DNA of 64,000 bases from Pseudoclavibacter sp. CFCC 11306 (GTDB taxonomy: Bacteria > Actinomycetota > Actinomycetes > Actinomycetales > Microbacteriaceae), in contig NZ_WBKF01000001.1 of assembly GCF_008831235.1 (NCBI RefSeq), positions 1,422,529 through 1,486,528 of the forward strand. The letters run 5' to 3'. Both the position numbers and the translations under genes were made by a program. The notes beneath the pieces are model-generated. The model ran no database searches. It saw only the letters and a list, made by a program, of their open reading frames with translations, and was not told where the DNA came from. This document shows, one piece after another, positions 52,952 through 61,402 of this stretch (position 1 is the stretch's first letter; every line of letters begins with the position of its first letter).

Positions 52952-53524
52952 TCAGTACGTCGGGGGCGACATGCCCCAGACCACACGCGCCGGCTGGATG
53001 CCGGTGCTCTCAACGACTCGATGCGGCTGGCTGCTGCGATAGTGCACCGAGTCGAGCGCTGCGAGGTGGTGCTTCTCCTCTTGGATGAAGACGTCCACCT
53101 CGCCTTCGACGACCAGCAGAATCTCTTCTGAGTCTCCGTGCGTATACATTTCGGGCCCGGTCGAACCGCCGGGATCGAAGCTTCCCAACAGCAGCTCCAG
53201 ATGGTCGAAGCCTCGAGGGTTCAGCCTGATCTTCGAAGCGCCCTCGCCATAGTGAATGCCCTGAGCGTCTGCGTGGCGCAGCACGGATGACGACTGGTCG
53301 CTCTCAGAAGGTGCGAAGATGCTTCCCACCTCGAGCCGAAGCACTGCACAGATGCGCTGCAGCGTCGCCACACTCGCGTTCGACTTGCCGCGTTCGATCT
53401 GTGAGAGATGCCCCTCGGTGATTCCAGCCTGAGACGCCACGTCGCTGAGGCGCAGGTGAAGCGCCTGTCTGCGTCGACGGATGCGCATGCCGGCGATGAG
53501 CGTGGGATCCTGCTGGTCTGTCAT
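52952..53524 (-). CDS. XRE-family regulator with C-terminal cupin domain (PuuR-like)
   Basis: A 190-aa regulator. The HTH is at about residues 11-66 (LSDVASQAGITEGHLSQIERGKSNASVATLQRI) and the cupin sensor at 115-185 (GSTGPEMYTHGDSEEILLVVEGEVDVFI). This architecture is that of PuuR, the putrescine-responsive repressor, and of related amine/amino-acid regulators. It is divergent from the PuuB-like oxidoreductase gene, whose expression it probably controls (inference). A good promoter for it can be read on the minus strand at 53564-53593. Confidence 0.87.
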   Translation of the reverse strand: MTDQQDPTLIAGMRIRRRRQALHLRLSDVASQAGITEGHLSQIERGKSNASVATLQRICAVLRLEVGSIFAPSESDQSSSVLRHADAQGIHYGEGASKIRLNPRGFDHLELLLGSFDPGGSTGPEMYTHGDSEEILLVVEGEVDVFIQEEKHHLAALDSVHYRSSQPHRVVESTGIQPARVVWGMSPPTY

Positions 53525-53563
53525 GAGCAGTAGTCAATCCCAGATTCCGCTGGGGCTCAAGAG

Positions 53564-53593
53564 AATATATTTTTGGTAATACATTTTTTACAA
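53564..53593 (-). promoter_or_regulatory. Candidate promoter of the XRE-cupin regulator
   Basis: On the minus strand TTGTAA (53588-53593) and TATATT (53564-53569) are separated by 18 bp in a markedly AT-rich stretch. The regulator's start codon lies about 40 bp downstream. Confidence 0.45.
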
Positions 53594-53691
53594 TTGACGA
53601 ACCTTGTTTTTGTAGGGGAAAGAGCTTCTTACTAGGGAGCCTGCTCCGACATCGTTTGCCAAATTCCCATACGACGGTATTATGCATATCA

Positions 53692-53734
53692 CCTGCTGCT
53701 GCCTGGTTTCTCCCCCCTTCCGGGCAGCAGCAGG
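53692..53734 (+). promoter_or_regulatory. Leader hairpin upstream of the PuuB-like gene
   Basis: CCTGCTGCTGCC (53692-53703) pairs with GGCAGCAGCAGG (53723-53734), a 12-bp stem with a 19-nt pyrimidine-rich loop. It lies 88 nt before the oxidoreductase start and could be an attenuator, or an operator of the divergent regulator. Confidence 0.5.
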
Positions 53735-53821
53735 CCTTCACCTTGCAGTCAGCTTCTGACAAGGGGAACTCTCACGGAGTCGACCACCGGGGCTGCTCCA
53801 CCAGCCGAAAGCGAAACGATC

Positions 53822-55213
53822 ATGAAGAACGGACACATCTCCTTCTGGATGGATCGAGATCTCGACGGTCTGCAGACGAAGCGTCCGCGCCTCGAAGCCG
53901 ACCTCGAAACAGACGTCTGCATCGTCGGCGCAGGATTCACCGGCCTGTGGACCGCGTATCTGCTGCAGAGACACGACCCTGCGCTGCGCATTCACATCCT
54001 CGAGAGCGACTTTGTCGGCCACGGAGCATCCGGCCGCAACGACGGTTGGGTCTCGGCGCTGCTCAGCGCGAATCGCCGCAAACTCGCAGCAGCATCCGGC
54101 AGAGACGCCGTCATCGAGTTTCAGCGCACGATGATCGAAGCCGTTGACGAGATCATCGACATTCTCAGCGAAGAGAACATCGACGCTCATCAGGTCAAGG
54201 GCGGGCATCTGCGCGTGGCGCGCACTCCTGCCGCCCTTGCCCGCCAGGAGGCCTCTCAGCGAAGCGCGCTCGACTGGGGATACCTCCCCGAGCACATCAC
54301 CATGCTCAGCCGACAGGAGGCCGACGAACGCATCCGCGTCGACGGCACCGTGGGCGGCATGTTCAACACGACGACCGCACGCATCGATCCGTCGCTGCTC
54401 GTCACCGGTTTGGCTCGGCTCGTCGAACGCCGAGGCGCAGTCATTCACGAGAACACTCGTGTCGCCGCCGTGGCTGCACACACCGCGCGCACAGCGCAGG
54501 GCCAACGAGTGCGAGCACCGTACGTATTGGTCTGCACTGAGGCATACAGCGGTCAGATCGACGGCATGCCGAAGCGCCGCATCGCACCTGTGAACTCATC
54601 GATCGTGATCACCGAGCCGCTCACCGAATCACAGTGGTCGACGATCGGCTGGAACGATGACGAATGCTTCGGCGACTCGGCTCATGTCTTCACCTATGCG
54701 CAGCGCACGGCCGACGGCCGCATCGCCATCGGCGGCCGCGGCAAGCCGTACAGATACGGTTCACGAACGGATCACGCCGGCGAGGTCGATGACAAGACCG
54801 TGCAGCTGCTGCACAGTCGCCTGACCGAGTACTTTCCCGATGCAGGAGAGATACCGCTTGCACACGCGTGGTGCGGCGTGATCGGCGTCACACGTGACTG
54901 GTGCGCATTCGTCGATCTTGACCAACAGACCGGCATCGGCACGGCTGGCGGATACGCCGGTCACGGTGTGACCACGGCGTTCGTCGCAGCCAACACCTTG
55001 GCCGATCGCATCTGCGGGGTCGACTCCCGATACAGCAGGCTGCCCTGGTTCGGACACCGCCCGCCCCTGTGGGAGCCCGAGCCCGCCAGATGGATCGGCA
55101 TCACCAGCATGTACGGCCTCTTCGGCGTAGCAGACACCCAAGAGGAGCGGGCGAACGCCGAGCGCACGGCGCCCATCGCACGCTTCGCCGCGAAGATCAC
55201 CGGAATGGACTGA
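53822..55213 (+). CDS. FAD-dependent amine oxidoreductase, PuuB-like (first)
   Basis: A 463-aa DAO-family flavoprotein resembling gamma-glutamylputrescine oxidase. The FAD loop is DVCIVGAGFTGLWTAYLL (about 29-46), with GASGRNDGWVSALL and GGYAGHGVTTAFVAANTLADRI near the end. It oxidises a primary or secondary amine to an aldehyde. It faces the XRE-cupin regulator. Substrate assignment is open, because no gamma-glutamylputrescine synthetase or hydrolase gene is present in the window. Confidence 0.85.
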   Translation: MKNGHISFWMDRDLDGLQTKRPRLEADLETDVCIVGAGFTGLWTAYLLQRHDPALRIHILESDFVGHGASGRNDGWVSALLSANRRKLAAASGRDAVIEFQRTMIEAVDEIIDILSEENIDAHQVKGGHLRVARTPAALARQEASQRSALDWGYLPEHITMLSRQEADERIRVDGTVGGMFNTTTARIDPSLLVTGLARLVERRGAVIHENTRVAAVAAHTARTAQGQRVRAPYVLVCTEAYSGQIDGMPKRRIAPVNSSIVITEPLTESQWSTIGWNDDECFGDSAHVFTYAQRTADGRIAIGGRGKPYRYGSRTDHAGEVDDKTVQLLHSRLTEYFPDAGEIPLAHAWCGVIGVTRDWCAFVDLDQQTGIGTAGGYAGHGVTTAFVAANTLADRICGVDSRYSRLPWFGHRPPLWEPEPARWIGITSMYGLFGVADTQEERANAERTAPIARFAAKITGMD

Positions 55214-55298
55214 TCGCCTCCCCCTCCCGATCACGAAGACAGGCCGGTGACCGGTCACCAGATAGAGGCTCACTCTCGCACCGTCGTGAGTTGCCCTG

Positions 55299-55667
55299 TC
55301 ATGATCGTGTCAGATAGACCTTCCGCAGCGGCCCTTGCGTCACTGTCCACCGTGTTCGCATCCCTGCGCCCAGACGCATGAGTGACCCGGGGCGCAGCTC
55401 GACCGCGTTGCCGTGCGGTTCCAGGAACTCGACCTGCGCAGCGCCTGAGATCACCACGAAGAATTCATCCTGCTCGACGTCCGACATGCACCCCTCCGAC
55501 ATCTCCCAGATGCCGACACGCAGATCGCCGAGCTCTCCGACCGGTCGAACCCCGGTCGTCGGAGTGCCCGAGACGACCTGTGCCTCAGGCACCGAGGAAT
55601 GAAGAATCGGCTGGGCGCCCACATCCACCGCGCTGCCGACCGGCAGTGCCCCCTCCGTGCCGCTCAT
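55299..55667 (-). CDS. Small cupin-domain protein
   Basis: A 122-aa single-domain cupin with GIWEMSEGCMSDVEQDEFFVVISGAAQVEFL, a metal-type motif in which the usual His pair is partly replaced. It resembles the DUF861/EutQ-like cupins that accompany FAD amine oxidases. Its start overlaps the stop of the second PuuB-like gene by 4 nt, so the two are translationally coupled. Function unknown. Confidence 0.8.
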   Translation of the reverse strand: MSGTEGALPVGSAVDVGAQPILHSSVPEAQVVSGTPTTGVRPVGELGDLRVGIWEMSEGCMSDVEQDEFFVVISGAAQVEFLEPHGNAVELRPGSLMRLGAGMRTRWTVTQGPLRKVYLTRS

Positions 55668-57097
55668 GAGTCGAACCCCAGCCCCACAGCGTCCATCGTG
55701 CGCAGCCAGAGCCCGCGCTTCCCCTCATGGCGATCAGCACGCGCCATTTCGCTGTACGAAAGCCGAGCCCCGACGAATGCGAACGGATCCGGCGGAAATG
55801 GTAACGGCTTCTTCGTGACATAGTCCATACGGGTCAGCTCCGTCGACCGCCCGTCGAGCAGGTCGACCATGACTCCCGCAGCAAAACGTGTGGCGCCGAC
55901 GCCCAACCCGGTGAAACCGGCGGTGTGCGCGACTCTGCCGTCGTGCTGCGTCGCGAAGAACGGAAAGAACCGGCTGCAGGTGTCTATGGCACCACCCCAC
56001 TTATGCGAGAATCCAAGATCGGCCAGATACGGGTATGTCGCCGCGAAGTGTGCGGCGAGCCGTCGGAACGAGGCATCTCGCTGGTCGTACTGCGGTTTCA
56101 CTCGCCCTCCATAGTGGTAGATGGCGTCGTAGCCGCCGTACAGGATGCGCAGCCGACCGTCGGCGTCGGTGGTCAATCGTGAGTAGTGGAACCGATTGTT
56201 GAGATCGGTGATCCCGTACTGCGCGGCCCAGCCCAACTGTGCCGCCTGCTGCTCGCTCAGCGGGTTGCTCATGAGCGCATAGTCGTACAGCGGAATCGTG
56301 TACTTGCGTTCTTTGCGAATCAGCGAGGGAAAGACGTTTGTGCCCAACGCGACACGCTGGGCACGCACCACTCCCCCGGGCGTCTTGACCGACACCGCAC
56401 CGGCGTCTGCGACTATGCGCTCGACAAGAGTGCCCTCGAAGATTCTGACCCCGAGCTCCTCGCACACGCGTGCAAGCTCCCAGGCAAGTTTTGCCGGATG
56501 CACGATCGCCGTGCCCTGCGACTCGAAGAGACCGGCCTGGTACAGAGGTGAGCACACCTCGGCAGCGAGGTCTTCTGCACTCAGAAAGCGTGCATGCGCG
56601 TCATCTCGCGCCGCCGTACGCAACCACTCGACCTGGTGCGGTTCTGTAGCAGTGCGCAGCACACCCGACATCTGAAAGTCGCAGTCCATCGCATATCGGC
56701 TCACCGTCTCAGCGAGCTGGTCGAGATTCTGCTGCCCCAGCTCTGCAAGCCGTTCGTACTCGTCGGGCAGGCGCCGGATGCCGTTGGACGCCCCGTGTGT
56801 GAGGCTCGCCTCGCAGAAGCCCCCATTGCGGCCAGATGCCGCCCATCCGATGCGCTTCGCTTCGAGCAAGACCACATCTCGCTCCGGGTCGCGCTCTTTA
56901 GCGAGCAACGCCGTCCACAAACCCGTGTAGCCTCCGCCGACGACGACCAGATCGCAACGGGCGTCCTCGGCAAGCGGTCTTCTCGCTGCAGGCCGGGATG
57001 TGTTCTCAAGCCAGTACGGCGTGCGTCTGGCCCCACCGAGCAGCTCGCGTTCCTGAGCGTCGGTGAAACGAGCCTCAGCGTCTTCGAATACAGTCAT
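55664..57097 (-). CDS. FAD-dependent amine oxidoreductase, PuuB-like (second)
   Basis: A 477-aa DAO-family flavoprotein with the FAD loop LVVVGGGYTGLWTALLAKE (about 50-68), GWAASGRNGGFCEASL, and GFTGLGVGATRFAAGVMVDLL at the end. Same family as the first copy but on the other strand and clearly diverged, so probably a different amine. The start ATG follows AAGGAAGACAC. It is coupled to the cupin gene downstream and lies 32 nt past the SMR pump gene on the same strand. The order on the minus strand is Lrp regulator, SMR, oxidoreductase, cupin. Confidence 0.86.
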   Translation of the reverse strand: MTVFEDAEARFTDAQERELLGGARRTPYWLENTSRPAARRPLAEDARCDLVVVGGGYTGLWTALLAKERDPERDVVLLEAKRIGWAASGRNGGFCEASLTHGASNGIRRLPDEYERLAELGQQNLDQLAETVSRYAMDCDFQMSGVLRTATEPHQVEWLRTAARDDAHARFLSAEDLAAEVCSPLYQAGLFESQGTAIVHPAKLAWELARVCEELGVRIFEGTLVERIVADAGAVSVKTPGGVVRAQRVALGTNVFPSLIRKERKYTIPLYDYALMSNPLSEQQAAQLGWAAQYGITDLNNRFHYSRLTTDADGRLRILYGGYDAIYHYGGRVKPQYDQRDASFRRLAAHFAATYPYLADLGFSHKWGGAIDTCSRFFPFFATQHDGRVAHTAGFTGLGVGATRFAAGVMVDLLDGRSTELTRMDYVTKKPLPFPPDPFAFVGARLSYSEMARADRHEGKRGLWLRTMDAVGLGFDS

Positions 57098-57129
57098 GTG
57101 TCTTCCTTGGTCAGATCGCCGCTGAGGTG

Positions 57130-57528
57130 TCAGCGGTCGTGCAGATTGGCGCTGTGAGCGCCCACTTCGGGTGGTTCGGACCGGCTGCCCGCCGCAGCGC
57201 CGTCATCATGCGTGGTTGCTCCAAGATTGAGCAGCACGACACCGATCACGGTGAGAACGAGCCCCGCCATCTGCCAGGGCCGCAGGTGCTGAGAGAAGAA
57301 GAACACGCCGATGATCGTCACCGCGATCGTACCGAGGGCCGACCACGTCGCATAGACCGGGCCGACCGGCAGCGTGCGCACCACCAGACTCAGCAGGTAG
57401 AAAGCGGCCGCATAGCCGAGAATCACCGCGGCACTTGGCCAGAGCCTGGTGAAGCCCTGTGTCGTCTTCAGCATGCTCGTGGCGAAGACCTCTGCTGCGA
57501 TGGCGCAGGCCAGCAGAATCCAAGGCAT
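57130..57528 (-). CDS. Small multidrug resistance (SMR/EmrE-type) transporter
   Basis: A 132-aa protein with four membrane helices. The essential acidic residue is Glu13 in CAIAAEVFATSMLK, and VYATWSALGTIAVTIIGVFFF is the family-specific segment. The ~25-residue C-terminal tail is longer than in EmrE and polar. It exports cationic compounds as a dimer. The context suggests an amine or polyamine exporter under the Lrp-type regulator, which ends 27 nt upstream; the start has GAGGAGCAGTGAC. Confidence 0.87.
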   Translation of the reverse strand: MPWILLACAIAAEVFATSMLKTTQGFTRLWPSAAVILGYAAAFYLLSLVVRTLPVGPVYATWSALGTIAVTIIGVFFFSQHLRPWQMAGLVLTVIGVVLLNLGATTHDDGAAAGSRSEPPEVGAHSANLHDR

Positions 57529-57555
57529 GTCACTGCTCCTCGTGAGAGGAACAGC

Positions 57556-58032
57556 TCAGGCCACACCCCAGCCGTAGGCCAGTTTGTGCGCCTCGAGCAC
57601 AAAGAACGTCTCTGTCGATACAACGCCGGGCGTCTTCTGCAGCCGTTCGAGCAGGTACTCCGTATAGTGCTGCATATCGCGGCACACGACTTCGATGATC
57701 ACGTCGAACGAGCCACTGGTGACGACGACATAGCTGGTCTCGTCGTGCTCGGCGAGAAGTCGGCAGACCTGACGAGCCTGCCCCGGTTTGCATGAGATGC
57801 CGATCATGGCGAGGTGATCGAAGCCGATGTTCAGCGGGTTCGCGATGCCGACGATCTGCAGAATACCCGCGTCTTCCAGACGCTGTACGCGGTATCGTAC
57901 GGATGACGCGGGCACTCCGGTCTCCAGAGCGATGTCTTTGAACGACTTGCGTCCGTCCTTTTGCAGGATGGCGATCAGTCGTTTGTCGATCTCGTCGAGA
58001 TTGTTCACTGCGCCGCCCCGCTTCGGATGCAT
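57556..58032 (-). CDS. Lrp/AsnC-family transcriptional regulator
   Basis: A 158-aa normal-sized Lrp protein. The HTH is at about 12-60 (DKRLIAILQKDGRKSFKDIALETGVPASSVRYRVQRL) and the RAM ligand domain at 70-150 (YVVVTSGSFDVIIEVVC). The start may be ATG 58032 or a GTG eight codons later. It is the first gene of the minus-strand unit with the SMR pump, the second PuuB-like gene and the cupin, and likely responds to an amino acid or amine. A strong terminator of the preceding ALDH gene separates it from that gene. Confidence 0.87.
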   Translation of the reverse strand: MHPKRGGAVNNLDEIDKRLIAILQKDGRKSFKDIALETGVPASSVRYRVQRLEDAGILQIVGIANPLNIGFDHLAMIGISCKPGQARQVCRLLAEHDETSYVVVTSGSFDVIIEVVCRDMQHYTEYLLERLQKTPGVVSTETFFVLEAHKLAYGWGVA

Positions 58033-58097
58033 GATGCCCTGCCCATATCACGTGTGATTTTTCCACACCGGTTGTCCTCTCACAATTCCACGACCTT

Positions 58098-58141
58098 CTC
58101 CGGTGCCGCTCTGACGGACATCAGACCGTGCGGCACCGGAG
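58098..58141 (-). terminator. Terminator after the first amine-cluster ALDH gene
   Basis: CTCCGGTGCCGC (58098-58109) pairs with GCGGCACCGGAG (58130-58141), a 12-bp stem with a 20-nt loop. It lies 26 nt after the aldehyde dehydrogenase stop and before the Lrp gene. Confidence 0.7.
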
Positions 58142-58166
58142 GAGTCGGAGGCCTGCAGCTTTCCCG

Positions 58167-59624
58167 CTATCTCACGTGGATGGCCCCGGTGCGCAGGTCG
58201 GTCATGTCGTGCAGCGTATACATTCCGCCGATACGCCCCCACCCAGTGCCCTTGCCGCCGGCTCCGCCGAACGGCATGTTGATGTCCCACCAGCCGTTCG
58301 AATCGTTGACGATCACCTGGCCGGTCTCAAGCTCTTCGATGAACCGGTAGGCGCGAGACAGGCTCTCGGTGAAGACGGCCGACTGCAGACCGAGAGCGTC
58401 GGCGTTCGCAACTCGCAGGATCTCATCGTCAGAGGTCGCACTGAGGATCGGCAGCACCGGTCCGAATGACTCTTCCTGGGCCAGAAGGCTGTCTTCGGTC
58501 ACACCGTCGACGATGGTGAAGTCGTAGTAGAGATTCGTGGCGAAGCCTGTGGCACGCCCGCCGCCGAGGAGGATGTCGAACCCGCGAGCCCGCGCCTCAT
58601 CGAGGTGGCGATCCATCTTCGCCGCCACCCCCTCATTGTTCAAAGGACCGAGGTTGACCTCCGAGCTGAAGGGGTCACCGAGTCGCACATGGCTCTGGGC
58701 ATAGCTCAGTGCGGCTTCGACGAACTGATCGTGCACGGCTTCGTGCACGATCAGACGTTCCGTCGCACAGCAGACCTGCCCGGCGCAGTAGAAGGCCGAG
58801 TCGACGGCGGCCGCGGCCGCACGTTCGATGTTCGCGTCTTCAAGCACGACGATCGGGCCGTTGCCCGAGCACTCCATGAGCGTGCGTTTGAGCCCGGCGG
58901 TGCGCACGATCTTTGCTCCGGTCGCCGATGAGCCGATGAACCCGACGGCATGAATGCCGGGGTGGGCGACCAACTGCGAGCCGAACTCGCCGTCTCCGGG
59001 CAGCACGCTGACGAGACCTTCCGGCACCCCGGCTGCGGTCAGCGCGTCCATTGCGGCGAGCACGGCCAGTGGCGTGTTGCTCGGCGGCTTGACCACGCAA
59101 GCGTTCCCTGTGGCGAGGCCGGGCGCGACGAATTCCGTGAACATCAGCAGTGGGAAGTTCCACGGAGTGATGATGCCCCAGACCCCAACCGGGGCGTGGA
59201 AGGTGAACATGCGTTTGTCCACGTCAGACGACGGAAGCGTCTCGCCGTAAAGACGCAGGGCATCCTCCGCATGCAGGTGGAAGAGCTGTGCGGCCTCTTT
59301 AATGTCGGCAACTGATTCGCTGACCGGCTTTCCCTGTTCCAGCGTCTGCAGACGTGCGAGGTCGTCGACGCGCCTCTCGAGCTCGTCACCGACGCGGTGC
59401 AGGATCTCCGCACGCTGGAAGACGCCGACTCGTCGCCACTTCCGCTGCGCGTCATGGGCCCTGCTGACGGCCGCGTCCAGATCTTCGGCGGTTGCCGAGG
59501 GAATGGCTGCGATCACGTCGCCAGTCACCGGGCTGACCACCTCGACTCGTTCGTCTGATGTGCCGTCAGTGAACTCTCCGGCGATGAACAGCTGCGTTCT
59601 GGGGGCTTGAGGCAGAGCGTTCAC
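58167..59624 (-). CDS. Aldehyde dehydrogenase family protein (485 aa)
   Basis: NAD(P)-dependent oxidation of an aldehyde to an acid. Catalytic Cys285 is in CAGQVCCATER and the base Glu in LMECSGNGPIVVLED. GIITPWNFPLLMF, the cofactor segment and FGPVLPILSA are normal. I start at GTG 59624, because AGAAGGAGGTGCAGA immediately precedes it; the open frame extends to 59783 without a ribosome site. It is divergent from the APC permease gene across a 209-bp AT-rich control region. It probably oxidises the aldehyde made by one of the PuuB-like enzymes (inference). Confidence 0.88.
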   Translation of the reverse strand: MNALPQAPRTQLFIAGEFTDGTSDERVEVVSPVTGDVIAAIPSATAEDLDAAVSRAHDAQRKWRRVGVFQRAEILHRVGDELERRVDDLARLQTLEQGKPVSESVADIKEAAQLFHLHAEDALRLYGETLPSSDVDKRMFTFHAPVGVWGIITPWNFPLLMFTEFVAPGLATGNACVVKPPSNTPLAVLAAMDALTAAGVPEGLVSVLPGDGEFGSQLVAHPGIHAVGFIGSSATGAKIVRTAGLKRTLMECSGNGPIVVLEDANIERAAAAAVDSAFYCAGQVCCATERLIVHEAVHDQFVEAALSYAQSHVRLGDPFSSEVNLGPLNNEGVAAKMDRHLDEARARGFDILLGGGRATGFATNLYYDFTIVDGVTEDSLLAQEESFGPVLPILSATSDDEILRVANADALGLQSAVFTESLSRAYRFIEELETGQVIVNDSNGWWDINMPFGGAGGKGTGWGRIGGMYTLHDMTDLRTGAIHVR

Positions 59625-59833
59625 TCTGCACCTCCTTCTGAGTCTCGAGTACTTCTGTCGCTTGTCGTTCACCACCTTAGACCGAATCGATCTTGTCGAA
59701 AAAGCAAATATCATTCTTGTTACTTGCGAGAAACACGTAATAGTTAGCTTTAAGTCGTTGTCGAGTTGGAACCACCCCCTCAACCTTCATTTCACGCCAA
59801 TTGGGCACTCGCCCCCATCCTGAAGGAGACTCA

Positions 59834-61297
59834 ATGTCCACGGAACAATTCGCAGCTGTGGCCGAGGCCGAACAGCTGCCGAAGCGCATGCGCTGGTTCG
59901 ACGGGTTCGCTCTGGCGATGACCATGCCCGCCGCGCTGATCGCCACACTGGGAGCCTCGATCGCAGGCCTCGGCGGCTGGGGAGCAGCGGTGCTCTGGGC
60001 CATCTCGATGGTCATCTCTTTGGGAGTCAACTGGCTCTACACGGAGCTGGCTACGATGTTTCCGAACTCATCCGGTGGCATCGCGCACTACGCAGCCGAA
60101 GCTTGGAAGAGTCGTGCTCCATGGGTGGCACCGCTCGCCGGCGTCGGCTACTGGCTTCCTTGGGGAACGAACCTCGCCACCTATGGCGCCGTCACTGGAG
60201 CTCTTGTCCAGGCACAGTGGTTTCCCGAACAGACTTGGGAGCTCGCGTTCGGCCCGATCACCCTGAGCCTGCCGATCGTGATCGGCCTCGGCGTCATCGT
60301 CTTCATGTACCTGATCAATCTGGTCGGTGTGCGCATGACGATGTCATTCGTCTACGTCACCGCTGCCATCCTGATGATCCCTCTGTTCGTGTTCATCGTC
60401 TTCCCTCTCTTCCGTGCAGATTGGGCCCCGCTCGATCTGACATGGAACCTGCACGGCCTCGAAGGTCTGCACACAGCGGTCGTCTGGCTCTACATCATGG
60501 CGTGGACCACCTTCGGCATCGAGGTTTGCGCCACCTTCGCTCCGGAATACCGTGACTCAGTGAAAGACACGTCGAAAGCCATCAAGGCCTCGGTGCTGTT
60601 CTGCCTCGGCGTGTTCTTCGTCGTGCCGCTCACTCTTGGCGGATACGCGGGGGAAGCCGCCATCGCTGAGGACCCTGCCACCTTCTTCGTCGCAAGCTTT
60701 GCCTCGCTCGTCGGTGGCGCCTCAGACGTCATGGTGCTCTGTCTGATCGCCTCGCTGCTGCTCATCATGACCACCTCGGTGGCCGACGCGTCCCGCGTGC
60801 TGTTCAATATGGGCAAGGAGCGTGTGACGGTTCCGGCTCTGGGCGTACTGAATCGACGCGGCGTGCCGGTTCGAGCGCTCACCGTGATGCTCGTGCTGAA
60901 CATCGTCATTCTCGTCGTGCTGCAGAACCCGTTGGCGATCATCGTGACTGGCAACCTCGGGTACATCCTGACTCATCTTCTGGCCGTGTCTGGTTTCTTC
61001 CTTCTGCGCCGTGACCGTCCTGATGCGGTACGCCCCGTACGGCTGCCGAACTTCTTCGTTCCGCTGTCGATCATGCTGAGTGTGGTGCTGGTGATCATTC
61101 TGGTCGTCGGGGCAACCGGATTCTCCGTCACCGGATACGGCGGCTTTCTCGAACTCGGCATCGCGCTCGGGCTGCTCCTGCTCGGTATCGTGATCTGGTG
61201 GTTGGTGCAGTCTTCAGCGCGTGCACACGCAGCAGCGCCGCCACCTGCATCAGAAGACCCTTCCAGCACATCGACGTCTGAGGGCGAACGACCATGA
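59834..61297 (+). CDS. APC-superfamily amino acid/amine permease (487 aa)
   Basis: Twelve-helix transporter of the amino acid-polyamine-organocation family. The first helix is AMTMPAALIATLGASIAGLGG, and NLVGVRMTMSFVYVTAAILMI with TTFGIEVCATFAPEYRDSVKDT are family landmarks. It imports amino acids or amines, or exchanges substrate for product. ATG 59834 has GAAGGAGACTCA. It is followed by a strong hairpin and then an aldehyde dehydrogenase gene on the same strand. Confidence 0.88.
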   Translation: MSTEQFAAVAEAEQLPKRMRWFDGFALAMTMPAALIATLGASIAGLGGWGAAVLWAISMVISLGVNWLYTELATMFPNSSGGIAHYAAEAWKSRAPWVAPLAGVGYWLPWGTNLATYGAVTGALVQAQWFPEQTWELAFGPITLSLPIVIGLGVIVFMYLINLVGVRMTMSFVYVTAAILMIPLFVFIVFPLFRADWAPLDLTWNLHGLEGLHTAVVWLYIMAWTTFGIEVCATFAPEYRDSVKDTSKAIKASVLFCLGVFFVVPLTLGGYAGEAAIAEDPATFFVASFASLVGGASDVMVLCLIASLLLIMTTSVADASRVLFNMGKERVTVPALGVLNRRGVPVRALTVMLVLNIVILVVLQNPLAIIVTGNLGYILTHLLAVSGFFLLRRDRPDAVRPVRLPNFFVPLSIMLSVVLVIILVVGATGFSVTGYGGFLELGIALGLLLLGIVIWWLVQSSARAHAAAPPPASEDPSSTSTSEGERP

Positions 61298-61305
61298 CAG
61301 ACTGA

Positions 61306-61349
61306 GGCGTGAGGCGTGAGGCGGCGCGAGCTGCTTCACGCCTCACGCC
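61306..61349 (+). terminator. Hairpin built of short tandem repeats after the permease gene
   Basis: GGCGTGAGGCGTGA (61306-61319) pairs with TCACGCCTCACGCC (61336-61349), 14 perfect pairs with a 16-nt loop. The left arm is a repeat of GGCGTGA. Confidence 0.65.
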
Positions 61350-61402
61350 CACCTCGATGCGCAGCCCGAAACCCATGACCGACGCCTCAGAAAGAGCAGA
61401 CC

